Source of the DNA: Sphingobacterium yanglingense
GTDB lineage: Bacteria > Bacteroidota > Bacteroidia > Sphingobacteriales > Sphingobacteriaceae
DNA length: 64,000 nucleotides
Reading direction: 5' to 3'
Assembly (NCBI RefSeq): GCF_004363245.1
Contig: NZ_SNYV01000002.1
Coordinates: 1-64,000, forward strand
The stretch's first letter is position 1. Each line of letters opens with the position of its first letter. This document shows, piece after piece, positions 1 through 7,320 of this stretch. The translations under genes were made by a program, and so were the position numbers. The notes under the pieces were generated by a model. It made no database searches. It saw only the letters and a list, made by a program, of their open reading frames with translations, and was not told the DNA's origin.

Positions 1-32
1 GCGGCGATCGCCCTTCGTTTCCGTTGGGACTG

Positions 33-63
33 CAAAGGTAGGAATCTTTTTTAAACCTCCAAA
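33..63 (-). promoter_or_regulatory. Leftward Bacteroidota promoter, window-proximal
   Basis: Read on the minus strand this is TTTG, a 19-base spacer, then TACCTTTG, an exact match to the Bacteroidota -33/-7 consensus (TTTG-N19/20-TAnnTTTG). It fires off the left edge of the window. The transcript would begin near base 28 in GC-richer sequence. The target gene is not visible. With the second promoter at 190-221 the arrangement resembles the tandem promoters of stable-RNA operons, which is inference. Confidence 0.7.
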
Positions 64-189
64 TTTTATTTTAAAATATTTTCGGAGAAGATTGCGGGAG
101 GATAAGATTTATCGGATAAAACCAAAAAAAATCCTCTTTCTACCTTATGTCATCGTTCTGAAGAACCGTCCCTCCCTCGCGGAGTGGTG

Positions 190-221
190 CAAAGATAGGG
201 ACTTTAAGACCACATTTCAAA
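190..221 (-). promoter_or_regulatory. Leftward Bacteroidota promoter, distal
   Basis: Minus strand: TTTG, a 20-base spacer, then TATCTTTG, again an exact consensus match. It lies about 157 bases upstream of the promoter at 33-63 and points the same way, with no credible reading frame between them. The initial transcript is GC-rich (CACCACTCCGCGAGGGAGGG). Confidence 0.7.
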
Positions 222-517
222 GACATATCACAAACTATTTTATCGAATAAAACATAAAACACTGGAACATTGAACGATAAAATTGAAAAAAGAAAACAAA
301 CAGGTACCATGGATTGCACAAAAGGTAAAATCATTCTATAATCAGTCTGGATTACGACGGATTTAAGCAAGGCATAACAGAGCCTTTATAGTGGTATACC
401 TCTATTATATCTCTAGATAACCCCTAGAAAATTTAAAACAGAGACGAAGCTGTAAAGAAGCAATGCAGAGGATAACCTCAGCGAACCATCAATAAAAAAT
501 GAGGAAAAAGAAAAGAC
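222..517. other. Gene-free spacer left of ccoS
   Basis: No coding region is supported here. A minus-strand frame at 140-370 (76 codons) crosses the promoter at 190-221, has no family resemblance and is taken as chance. The stretch separates the 3' end of the ccoS operon from the leftward promoters. No clear terminator for ccoS was found in it; a short GAGG/CCTC inverted repeat near 471-483 is too weak to call. Confidence 0.5.
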
Positions 518-691
518 TTATTTTTTTTCTGGTGTCTTGACGTCGGCTTTCACTTCGTCATCGAAAAGAATACGTACAGATGGAGTATAAGTATCCTCAT
601 TTTGTCCCGTTCTATTTGCCCAAAAGAAAGCTCCTAAGAAAATAAGTGCTATAAAAATGCTACACCCGATTAAGAAAAAAATAATAGACAT
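518..691 (-). CDS. ccoS: CcoS, cbb3-type cytochrome oxidase assembly protein
   Basis: This is a 57-residue frame starting with MSIIFFLIGC. One hydrophobic segment (about residues 3-24) is followed by a short polar tail containing SVRILFDDE, the conserved acidic LFDDE tail of CcoS. CcoS is a small single-span membrane protein needed to insert heme and copper into cbb3-type cytochrome c oxidase. It starts 12 bases after the ccoI stop, in the usual ccoI-ccoS order. The structural genes ccoNOP are not in the window. It is easy to overlook because of its length. Last gene of the operon that begins at 4895. Confidence 0.88.
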   Translation of the reverse strand: MSIIFFLIGCSIFIALIFLGAFFWANRTGQNEDTYTPSVRILFDDEVKADVKTPEKK

Positions 692-703
692 ACTTATATA
701 TTA

Positions 704-3097
704 TTAAATAAGACTTCTCTTCTTTCCATACCATCTTGTCATTAAGCTTGTAAAGGAAATAATAGTTACAGTACTAATGGGCATCAAGATTGCAGCAAAC
801 AAAGGAGACATTGTTCCCTGGACAGCAAAACTTATCCCTATCACATTATACAACAACGAAATTACAAAACTCATTTTAATAACCTTAACCGCATCTTTAC
901 TAAAAGCAAAAAAGTCAGGCAATTTTTCAAAAGACACGCCATCCAAAATAGCGTCACAGCCCGGTGAAAAGTTATTGATATCATCCGAAACAGCAATACC
1001 CAAGTCCGCTTTGCGCAGAGCTCCGGCATCATTCAAACCGTCCCCTAACATACAGACATTCTTACCCTCTTTTTGCCAGCTATCTATTTTCAACAACTTA
1101 TCATTAGGCGTTTGATTAAACAATAGTGTCGCATTGGTAGGGAAGATCAAACGTAAAGCTTCTGCTCGACGTTCATTATCTCCAGATATAAGATGTAGTT
1201 CGTAACTCTTCTTTAATACACCAATAACCTCATTCAACCCTTCTCTCCAAGACTGTTCCAATGTAAAAACTCCTTTTACAGCCTCATTGACTACAACATA
1301 TACCACTGATCCTTCAACTTCGGAATACTTTACATTTGTAAACAAAGCACTCCCTACCATAATACGATAATCCAAATAAGAAGCGGACTGCCCCTTCCCT
1401 ACAAACTCCTCATACTCGTTAATCGGCAAAATATTACAAGGTCCTAACCATTTTATAATCTCTCGGCTTAATGGATGATTCGAATTCCTACACACAGAGT
1501 ATAGTAAGTCCCGTTCCAATTTACACAAATTCCCTGCAAAACACATCGTAGAAGCACTAGGAGACGAGATCGTACCTGTCTTATCAAAAACCACAGTATC
1601 TATAGCTGCCATCTGCTCTATTGCTGAGGTATTTTTAATGTACATTTTATTCCGATCGAAAATACTAAGAGCAGCGCTTAATGTAAAGGGCGAACTCAAT
1701 GCCAAAGCACAAGGACACGCTATGATAAGTACTGCCGTAAATGCCGCCCACGCCCTGTCATGTGCATTTCCTAATATCCAAAATACCGCTGCAAGCAATG
1801 CAATAGAAACTAACGCTACTGTAAAATATTTACTAATTACCCCTACAAAAGTTTCAAATTTTCGCTCATAGGATTTGAGGCTTTCATTATTCCACAGTTT
1901 TGTGAGATAACTTTGTGACACAGCCTTTACAACCTCCAGCTCAATAGCCCCCCCTGTTTGCCTTCCACCTGCATACACAACTTCTCCCAAAATCTTCTTC
2001 ATAGGTTTACTTTCTCCTGTCACGAAACTAAAATCGACTAATGCTTCTCCCTTGAGCAACATCGCATCTGCAGGAATAATCTCATTATTACGAACCAGAA
2101 TACGATTTCCTACTTTTAAATCGGCAATAGGAGTCGGCTTTTCATTTTCTTCCTTCAAAACGGTGACTGCTACGGGAAAGTAAGATCTATAATCCCTTTC
2201 AAAGGAAATATGATAGTATGTTCTTTCCTGCACCCATTTCCCTATTAAAATAAAAAATACAAGGCTACATAATGTATCTATAAAACCAGCCCCACTCTGT
2301 GTTAGAATCTCAAGAGCCGACCGGAAAAATAAAACGAAAATTCCCAGCGCTAAGGGAACATCTAAATTTAGTCTTCTCTGCTTAAGACTATACCAAGCCG
2401 AACGAAAGTAATCGGAAGCACTATATAATAAAACGGGCAAACCAAAAGCTAGGTTCATATAGCCGAAAAAAGCGGAATATTCCCGTTCAAATTCAGCCAT
2501 CCCAAAATACTCTGGAAAACTAATCATCATAGAATTGCCAAAACAAAAACCGGCAACAGTGATTTTACTGATCAATCCATTCTGATTTTTTTTCTTTCCT
2601 TCCTTTATAACGTCCTGTAATGTGATCTTTGGATCATATCCTATATTATGAAGCAACTGTACCAGTTCTTTTAAAGAAAGTCCATCTTTACTAAAGGTGA
2701 TACTAGCTTGCCGTTTCATAAAATCAACCTTAGAAGACTTTACATACGGATTCAATTTAAACAGGTTTTCCAATAACCAAATACAGGAACTACAGTGGAT
2801 TGCAGGAACATAAAAAGTGATAACCGCTATCTCTTCATCTTGATAATCAACTAATTTGGCAACGATATTAGGCTCCTCTAGATAACTTAAATCCTCCTTT
2901 TGTGCTTGCTGGGATTTCCCGGGATGACTATTATATCGGTAATAGCTCTGCAGATCGTTTTCATTTAAAATTTGATAAACGGTCTGACAGCCTAGACAAC
3001 AAAATTGGTGATCATTCAACACATAGGGAGTTTGCTCAACAGCATCCCCACAATGGTAACACTTCGTTTTAGTAATCAAACTGCTATGCTCTGCCAT
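704..3097 (-). CDS. ccoI: CcoI/FixI, copper-exporting P1B-type ATPase for cbb3 oxidase
   Basis: A 797-residue heavy-metal P-type ATPase. Seen in order: an N-terminal cysteine cluster (C13xxC16, C33C34xxC37) typical of the FixI/CcoI branch, a heavy-metal-associated domain with C102xxC105, membrane spans from about 180, the TGES actuator loop at 360-363, the CPC metal site at 461-463, and the phosphorylation motif DKTGT at 505-509. CcoI moves copper across the inner membrane for assembly of the CuB centre of cbb3 oxidase. It begins 6 bases after the hemN stop and is followed at once by ccoS, so these are one transcript. Length and motif order are normal for the family. Confidence 0.93.
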   Translation of the reverse strand: MAEHSSLITKTKCYHCGDAVEQTPYVLNDHQFCCLGCQTVYQILNENDLQSYYRYNSHPGKSQQAQKEDLSYLEEPNIVAKLVDYQDEEIAVITFYVPAIHCSSCIWLLENLFKLNPYVKSSKVDFMKRQASITFSKDGLSLKELVQLLHNIGYDPKITLQDVIKEGKKKNQNGLISKITVAGFCFGNSMMISFPEYFGMAEFEREYSAFFGYMNLAFGLPVLLYSASDYFRSAWYSLKQRRLNLDVPLALGIFVLFFRSALEILTQSGAGFIDTLCSLVFFILIGKWVQERTYYHISFERDYRSYFPVAVTVLKEENEKPTPIADLKVGNRILVRNNEIIPADAMLLKGEALVDFSFVTGESKPMKKILGEVVYAGGRQTGGAIELEVVKAVSQSYLTKLWNNESLKSYERKFETFVGVISKYFTVALVSIALLAAVFWILGNAHDRAWAAFTAVLIIACPCALALSSPFTLSAALSIFDRNKMYIKNTSAIEQMAAIDTVVFDKTGTISSPSASTMCFAGNLCKLERDLLYSVCRNSNHPLSREIIKWLGPCNILPINEYEEFVGKGQSASYLDYRIMVGSALFTNVKYSEVEGSVVYVVVNEAVKGVFTLEQSWREGLNEVIGVLKKSYELHLISGDNERRAEALRLIFPTNATLLFNQTPNDKLLKIDSWQKEGKNVCMLGDGLNDAGALRKADLGIAVSDDINNFSPGCDAILDGVSFEKLPDFFAFSKDAVKVIKMSFVISLLYNVIGISFAVQGTMSPLFAAILMPISTVTIISFTSLMTRWYGKKRSLI

Positions 3098-3103
3098 ATA
3101 ATA

Positions 3104-4450
3104 TTAAATCGCTTGACTAAACAAATTATCTCTTTCTTTTGTCTTTTGCAACCTTTCGTCAAAGGCCATACATACATTTCTTAAAAAGGATCTTCCAATA
3201 TCCGTGATACGCACCTCGTCTCCATCAATCTGTACCAAGTTATCGTCCATTAAAGGTACCAATCTCCCTTTAATCTTACGATCTATTTTGTTTCCCTTTA
3301 ATACTACACGTCCTCTACACATCATGTCCAAAATATAAACTCTCACCACAAGATCTTCCTCATCTAGCAGATGACCTTTAAAAACGGGAAGCTCACCTGC
3401 ATTGATACATGCGTGGTATTCCTCTACCGTTTTTACATTCTGTGCAAAAGCAGTCCATGAATCACTGATCGATGAAACGCCCAATCCGATCATCAACGGT
3501 GTATATCGATCAGCATATCCCATAAAATTCCGATGCAATGTTCCGTCTTGTGCTGCTAAAAATAAAGCATCATCCACCTTTGCAAAATGATCCATACCTA
3601 CATCTTCATATCCAGCCTCCTGTATCATCGCCTTACCCATCTTATATAATCCCAGTTTTTGCTCTCCCTCAGGAAGGTCATGTTCCGTAAACTTTCGTTG
3701 CCCTGGTTTAATCCATGGAACGTGAGCATAACTATAGAACGAAATTCGATCTGGGGACATCTCCAGAGACAACGCTATTGTCTCACGAACAGACTCCATA
3801 GTCTGTAGTGGCAAACCATAAATAAGATCAAAATTAATAGAGTCATAGCCAATAGACCGTGCGCGTTCCATCACATAAGTAACCTCTTCTATAGTTTGAT
3901 GTCTATTAATAATCGCTTGGACCTTTTCATCAAAATCCTGTATACCAAGACTGAGCCTCCGAAAGCCCAAATCATACAATGTCTTTAAATGAGCTTCTGT
4001 AGTATTGGCCGGATGCGCTTCAAATGAAAATGAAGCATCTTCACTCTTTTCATTCCCGTCCAAAATCCCTTCAATCAAGCGCTTCAAATTATGTGGCGTA
4101 AAGAATGTTGGTGTTCCACCGCCGAGATGTATTTCACTTACTTTTACTGATTCCTTACCCAATAATACTTTATACATTTTCCATTCGGCCAATAAAGAAG
4201 TAATATAAGGATCCTCTACTGCATGGTTTTTAGTAATTCGCGTATTACAGCCACAATAAGTACACAAACTTTCGCAGTAAGGTAGATGAATATAGAGACT
4301 AATCCCTTTACCTTTCGAGTTCTCGTAACGATTCTTAACGCTAACGCTCCAATCTTCACGAGTAAACTCTTCATTCTGCCAAAACGGGACAGTAGGATAA
4401 CTCGTATAACGAGGTGCCGCCACATTATATTTTGATATCAGTAAATTCAT
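3104..4450 (-). CDS. hemN: HemN, oxygen-independent coproporphyrinogen III dehydrogenase
   Basis: A radical-SAM protein of 448 residues from this start (452 from an ATG at 4462; the later ATG gives the normal MNLL...YNVAAPRYTSYP start). The 4Fe-4S/SAM motif CESLCTYCGC has cysteines near residues 59, 63, 66 and 68, matching the CxxxCxxCxC of true HemN. The GGGTPT motif follows. HemN converts coproporphyrinogen III to protoporphyrinogen IX in the cytoplasm without oxygen, which suits low-oxygen heme supply for the terminal oxidase. It lies between the LDH-like gene (22 bases upstream) and ccoI (6 bases downstream), predicted to be co-regulated from the FNR-like box at 4989-5002. Confidence 0.93.
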   Translation of the reverse strand: MNLLISKYNVAAPRYTSYPTVPFWQNEEFTREDWSVSVKNRYENSKGKGISLYIHLPYCESLCTYCGCNTRITKNHAVEDPYITSLLAEWKMYKVLLGKESVKVSEIHLGGGTPTFFTPHNLKRLIEGILDGNEKSEDASFSFEAHPANTTEAHLKTLYDLGFRRLSLGIQDFDEKVQAIINRHQTIEEVTYVMERARSIGYDSINFDLIYGLPLQTMESVRETIALSLEMSPDRISFYSYAHVPWIKPGQRKFTEHDLPEGEQKLGLYKMGKAMIQEAGYEDVGMDHFAKVDDALFLAAQDGTLHRNFMGYADRYTPLMIGLGVSSISDSWTAFAQNVKTVEEYHACINAGELPVFKGHLLDEEDLVVRVYILDMMCRGRVVLKGNKIDRKIKGRLVPLMDDNLVQIDGDEVRITDIGRSFLRNVCMAFDERLQKTKERDNLFSQAI

Positions 4451-4472
4451 ATCCGCTCCCATAGTTGTGTTA

Positions 4473-4895
4473 TTATTTAGTGTGTGTATGTTTATCGCAT
4501 TCGAAAGAACAATGGCAAGACTCCCCTAAGCATCTTTTATTCCCCCAGTTGTTAAGGTTGGAAATAGTCTGTATAGCAATACTTTCCGGAGATTGATCAG
4601 CAGCAGGGGTATTGGCAACATGCATTTTTAGAACAGAAGCATACTGCATGTCGATATGCTCAAGACTAGTCGAACGGGTTATTATTTTTTTTACTCCGAT
4701 TTCCCAAAGCGCTTCGAGCATCTGTTTGTCTAAAAGATCCCGTCCAGAGATGATAATCACATCCTTACCTTCTGTATAATGAATCGTATTAAAGTTGAGC
4801 CCATTTGAAATTAAAGTCAGATCATGCACCTTAGCATTCGCTTTGGCAAGTAACTCTTTCTCGAATTCTTCTATGTTATATGCGACGACCCTCAT
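4473..4895 (-). CDS. Truncated D-2-hydroxyacid dehydrogenase-like protein with Cys/His-rich tail
   Basis: 140 residues from ATG 4895. Residues 1-115 resemble the catalytic half-domain of D-lactate dehydrogenases: MRVVAYNIEEFE start, GVKKIITRSTSLEHID (R74 at the place of a conserved active-site arginine) and a TPAADQSPESIA stretch like the VPAY-PEAVA of D-LDH. The NAD-binding Rossmann domain that should be inserted is absent, and the protein ends with a C122-x4-C-x-C-x3-C133 tail plus two histidines. It is therefore unlikely to be an NAD-dependent enzyme; a metal-binding or sensory role is a guess. The start was chosen because the predicted transcript begins near 4933, downstream of a longer frame opening at 4961. 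First gene of the hemN-ccoI-ccoS operon. Confidence 0.65.
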   Translation of the reverse strand: MRVVAYNIEEFEKELLAKANAKVHDLTLISNGLNFNTIHYTEGKDVIIISGRDLLDKQMLEALWEIGVKKIITRSTSLEHIDMQYASVLKMHVANTPAADQSPESIAIQTISNLNNWGNKRCLGESCHCSFECDKHTHTK

Positions 4896-4936
4896 ATATG
4901 CAATAACTTCCATTGATTCATTATGGTACAATAATT

Positions 4937-4944
4937 CAAATCTA
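4937..4944 (-). promoter_or_regulatory. -7 box of the LDH-like/hemN/ccoI/ccoS operon
   Basis: Minus strand TAGATTTG, an exact TAnnTTTG. Transcription would start near 4933, giving a leader of about 38 bases before ATG 4895. No TTTG sits at the -33 position, as expected for an activator-dependent promoter; the FNR-like palindrome at 4989-5002 is centred about 62 bases upstream of the start point. Confidence 0.6.
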
Positions 4945-4988
4945 ACAGTAGTTCTGCACATTACGAATGCAAACCGTCAAACAAAAAA

Positions 4989-5002
4989 ATGATTCTTATC
5001 AC
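4989..5002. promoter_or_regulatory. FNR-type binding site
   Basis: The plus strand reads ATGATTCTTATCAC, a perfect TGAT-N4-ATCA palindrome (FNR/FixK consensus TTGAT-N4-ATCAA with only the outermost bases off). It is centred at 4995.5, about 62 bases upstream of the predicted start point near 4933: class-I activator geometry. The regulator encoded next door (5047-6108) carries the FNR-type recognition residues E-x-x-S-R. Confidence 0.65.
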
Positions 5003-5016
5003 TTATTCTAAAAAAG

Positions 5017-5048
5017 AACAGCGGCTATCTGTTCTAATAGCCGCTGTT
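5017..5048 (-). terminator. Terminator of the ettA-kinase-regulator operon
   Basis: A 12-base perfect inverted repeat (AACAGCGGCTAT ... ATAGCCGCTGTT) with an 8-base loop overlaps the stop codon of the regulator gene and is followed on the minus strand by CTTTTTT. It insulates the oxygen-sensor operon from the heme/oxidase operon downstream. Confidence 0.85.
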
Positions 5049-6108
5049 ACTGTTTTATCTTTTTTAGTTCCTTTATCGATAGTATTCGTATTGCCGTTTT
5101 TTCCTTTATAATTATCCCTTCTTCTTTAAACTCAGCTAGAATACGGCTTATAGTTTCATTTGCCGTCCCAGCAAATGCTGCCAAATCCTCTCTCGAAATA
5201 CGAATTAAGACTTCGTCATCATCTTTGTTTTCCCAACTTTTCTGAGCAATCTGAATCAATGCACTAGCGACTCTCTTCCGTACAGTGTCATAAGCAAAAC
5301 CTAACATCTGTTCTTCCTTCTCTTTAATATTTCCAGACAACATCCTGATAAATTTACTCGCAATACCTGGTTTTCTATAAATCAGTTCGAAGAAAACATC
5401 TCTACTTATCATAGCTATCTCAGAATCCTCCAGCGACGCTGTACTTTCGGTATAGTTTTCATTCATAAGGATTGACTCATATCCAAAAAAGTGCCCGTCT
5501 CCATGGATATCGGTTGACAGCTCTCTCCCATCCTGATAATTAAGGAAACTTCTTACCTTACCTTTCACCACATAATATATAAAGAGAGGCGAGTCATCTG
5601 TTCCATAAATCAGCTGCTTCTTCTTGAATTTTTTGACACGCGCCTCCTTGACCAAATTTTCTAACAGGTAATTCTGCTCCTCTTCTTCCAATTTCAAGAA
5701 ACGACCGTTGCCAGCAGCGAGATCCAAACTATCTTTTTTCTTTAACCTACTCTCAATAGCGTTTAACAGCTCGATATCGTCAAACGGTTTGACGATGTAA
5801 TCATCAGCTCCCATCTCCATCGCTTTACGCATATCCACGCGCTCTGACTTTGCTGTTATAAAAATAAAAGGAATATGCATCGTACTCTCTTGCTTACCTA
5901 GCATATACAGGACTCCATATCCATCTAATTCAGGCATCATGATATCGCACAGAATCAGATCTGGGTGATGCTTGGTCGCAAGTTCAACACCAATCAACCC
6001 ATTTTCTGCTGTAATAATTTCATACTCGCCAGTCAACTCCAATATCTCAGCACTTCCCTCTCTGATTTCTAAATTATCCTCGATAATTAAAATGGTCCGT
6101 TTCTTCAT
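5047..6108 (-). CDS. Response regulator fused to FNR/CRP-family transcription factor (FixJ-FixK-like fusion)
   Basis: 353 residues. A receiver domain spans about 5-122 with the acidic pair E10-D11, phospho-acceptor D55 (LILCDIMMPE), T85 and K107. A cyclic-nucleotide-type beta-roll follows (about 145-255) and a winged helix-turn-helix about 270-345 with SREDLAAFAGTANETISRIL. The recognition helix has E318, S321 and R322, as in E. coli FNR, predicting TTGAT-N4-ATCAA binding. Only one cysteine is present (C54), so there is no FNR iron-sulfur cluster: control should come from phosphorylation by the kinase encoded just upstream (20-base gap). It combines in one chain the FixJ receiver and FixK DNA-binding roles of rhizobia. 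The likely target is the operon just downstream. Confidence 0.85.
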   Translation of the reverse strand: MKKRTILIIEDNLEIREGSAEILELTGEYEIITAENGLIGVELATKHHPDLILCDIMMPELDGYGVLYMLGKQESTMHIPFIFITAKSERVDMRKAMEMGADDYIVKPFDDIELLNAIESRLKKKDSLDLAAGNGRFLKLEEEEQNYLLENLVKEARVKKFKKKQLIYGTDDSPLFIYYVVKGKVRSFLNYQDGRELSTDIHGDGHFFGYESILMNENYTESTASLEDSEIAMISRDVFFELIYRKPGIASKFIRMLSGNIKEKEEQMLGFAYDTVRKRVASALIQIAQKSWENKDDDEVLIRISREDLAAFAGTANETISRILAEFKEEGIIIKEKTAIRILSIKELKKIKQ

Positions 6109-6128
6109 TTATGTTTTACTTTTTTTGC

Positions 6129-7319
6129 CTAGCGGCTGAATACCATCCGGAATAAAGCTCCCTGATTAATTGCAGACCAATACTCCAACTTCCCATCCAT
6201 AAGACTCACATATCTTCTTACGATATTGAGTCCCAAGCCCGTACCGGGAATACTCCCAGTATTATGCGCCCTAAAAAAGGGTTCAAAAAGATTCTTCTGA
6301 TCCTCTACCGGTATACCTATCCCATTATCTTTAACTACGATCGTACAGAATTCATCTGTAATTTCTGTAGAGAATTCAATGAATGTATCTTCTCCAGAAT
6401 ACTTGATCGCATTAGAAACCAAATTTATAATACTATTCTTCAACAAATGCGCATCTAGGTAAAAGTCAGCCTGAGCTCCCGTATGTTGATAGACAATATG
6501 CTGATTTTTCTTACAGATTAGCTGCATCTCTCCTGAAATCTCTTCGCCTAGGTGTACGAGATTTATATGTTGCTTATTAACGACAACGACTCCTGCCTCC
6601 AGTTTTTCTAAAGAAAGGAAATCATTGAGAATATTATTAAGCAATTGAACAGAACCTTTGATTCTATTCGTATGTTTCATCACCGCTTCAAAATCAGGCC
6701 TTTCGATATACTTATCAATCAAAGAGGCTGAAAGCTGAACAGAGCTCAAAGGAGTTCTAAATTCATGGGAAGCCATCGACACAAAACGCGACTTCAATTG
6801 ATTGAGCTCCTTTTCTTTTTCAAGAGAGTTACTCACGTCTGCTTTAGCCTTTTCCAGTTCCGAGACTAGGGATATCAAATCCTTTGTCCTATGTCGAACC
6901 ACTTCTTCTAACTCCAATGTATGCTTCAAAAGCTCATCTTCGGCCTTTTTTTCTTTCGTCAAATCATGGACAAAGCCTGTAAAAATACTCTTGTCCTTAT
7001 AAAAAACCTCACTTACTGCTAGTCGGAAAGGAAATGTCGTTCCATCTTTTTTCTTTCCTCTTACCTCTCTTCCTACACCGATAATCTTCTTCCTTCCCGT
7101 TTCTTTGTAATTCGAGATATAGCTATCATGCCGGCTTTGGTCAGGTTCAGGCATTAGCATAGAAATATTATTCCCTATCACCTCTTCTGCATCATAGCCA
7201 AACAGCGTCAGAGCTGCAGGATTAATAGATTCCACCAATCCCTTACTATCGATAGTTATGATTCCATCTATCGCCGTAGCTATTATTGCCTCTAATAACC
7301 TTGCGGACTCTAAACTCAT
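6129..7319 (-). CDS. FixL-like soluble sensor histidine kinase with heme-type PAS domain
   Basis: 396 residues with no membrane span. The PAS domain (about 5-122) is strikingly close to FixL: MPEPDQSRHDSYISNY and KKIIGVGREVRGKKKDGTTFP. H64 aligns with the heme-ligating His200 of Bradyrhizobium FixL and R84 with its oxygen-contacting Arg220; FixL Arg206 and His214 are replaced by Asn and Lys. A coiled linker (about 123-178) leads to the HisKA box with H185 (SHEFRTPL) and an HATPase domain with N303, DNGIGIP (331-337) and GTGLGL (359-364). Predicted to sense oxygen through heme and phosphorylate the receiver-FNR fusion whose gene follows. It starts 1 base after the ettA stop codon, so it shares ettA's promoter. 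Heme binding is inference from the residues. Confidence 0.85.
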   Translation of the reverse strand: MSLESARLLEAIIATAIDGIITIDSKGLVESINPAALTLFGYDAEEVIGNNISMLMPEPDQSRHDSYISNYKETGRKKIIGVGREVRGKKKDGTTFPFRLAVSEVFYKDKSIFTGFVHDLTKEKKAEDELLKHTLELEEVVRHRTKDLISLVSELEKAKADVSNSLEKEKELNQLKSRFVSMASHEFRTPLSSVQLSASLIDKYIERPDFEAVMKHTNRIKGSVQLLNNILNDFLSLEKLEAGVVVVNKQHINLVHLGEEISGEMQLICKKNQHIVYQHTGAQADFYLDAHLLKNSIINLVSNAIKYSGEDTFIEFSTEITDEFCTIVVKDNGIGIPVEDQKNLFEPFFRAHNTGSIPGTGLGLNIVRRYVSLMDGKLEYWSAINQGALFRMVFSR

Positions 7320-7320
7320 A

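Noticed and set aside
140..370. 76-codon minus-strand frame
   Set aside because: It crosses the exact promoter at 190-221 and has no family character.
4896..4961. Longer start of the LDH-like protein
   Set aside because: The predicted transcript start (about 4933) is downstream of it and the shorter protein aligns with the D-LDH N-terminus.
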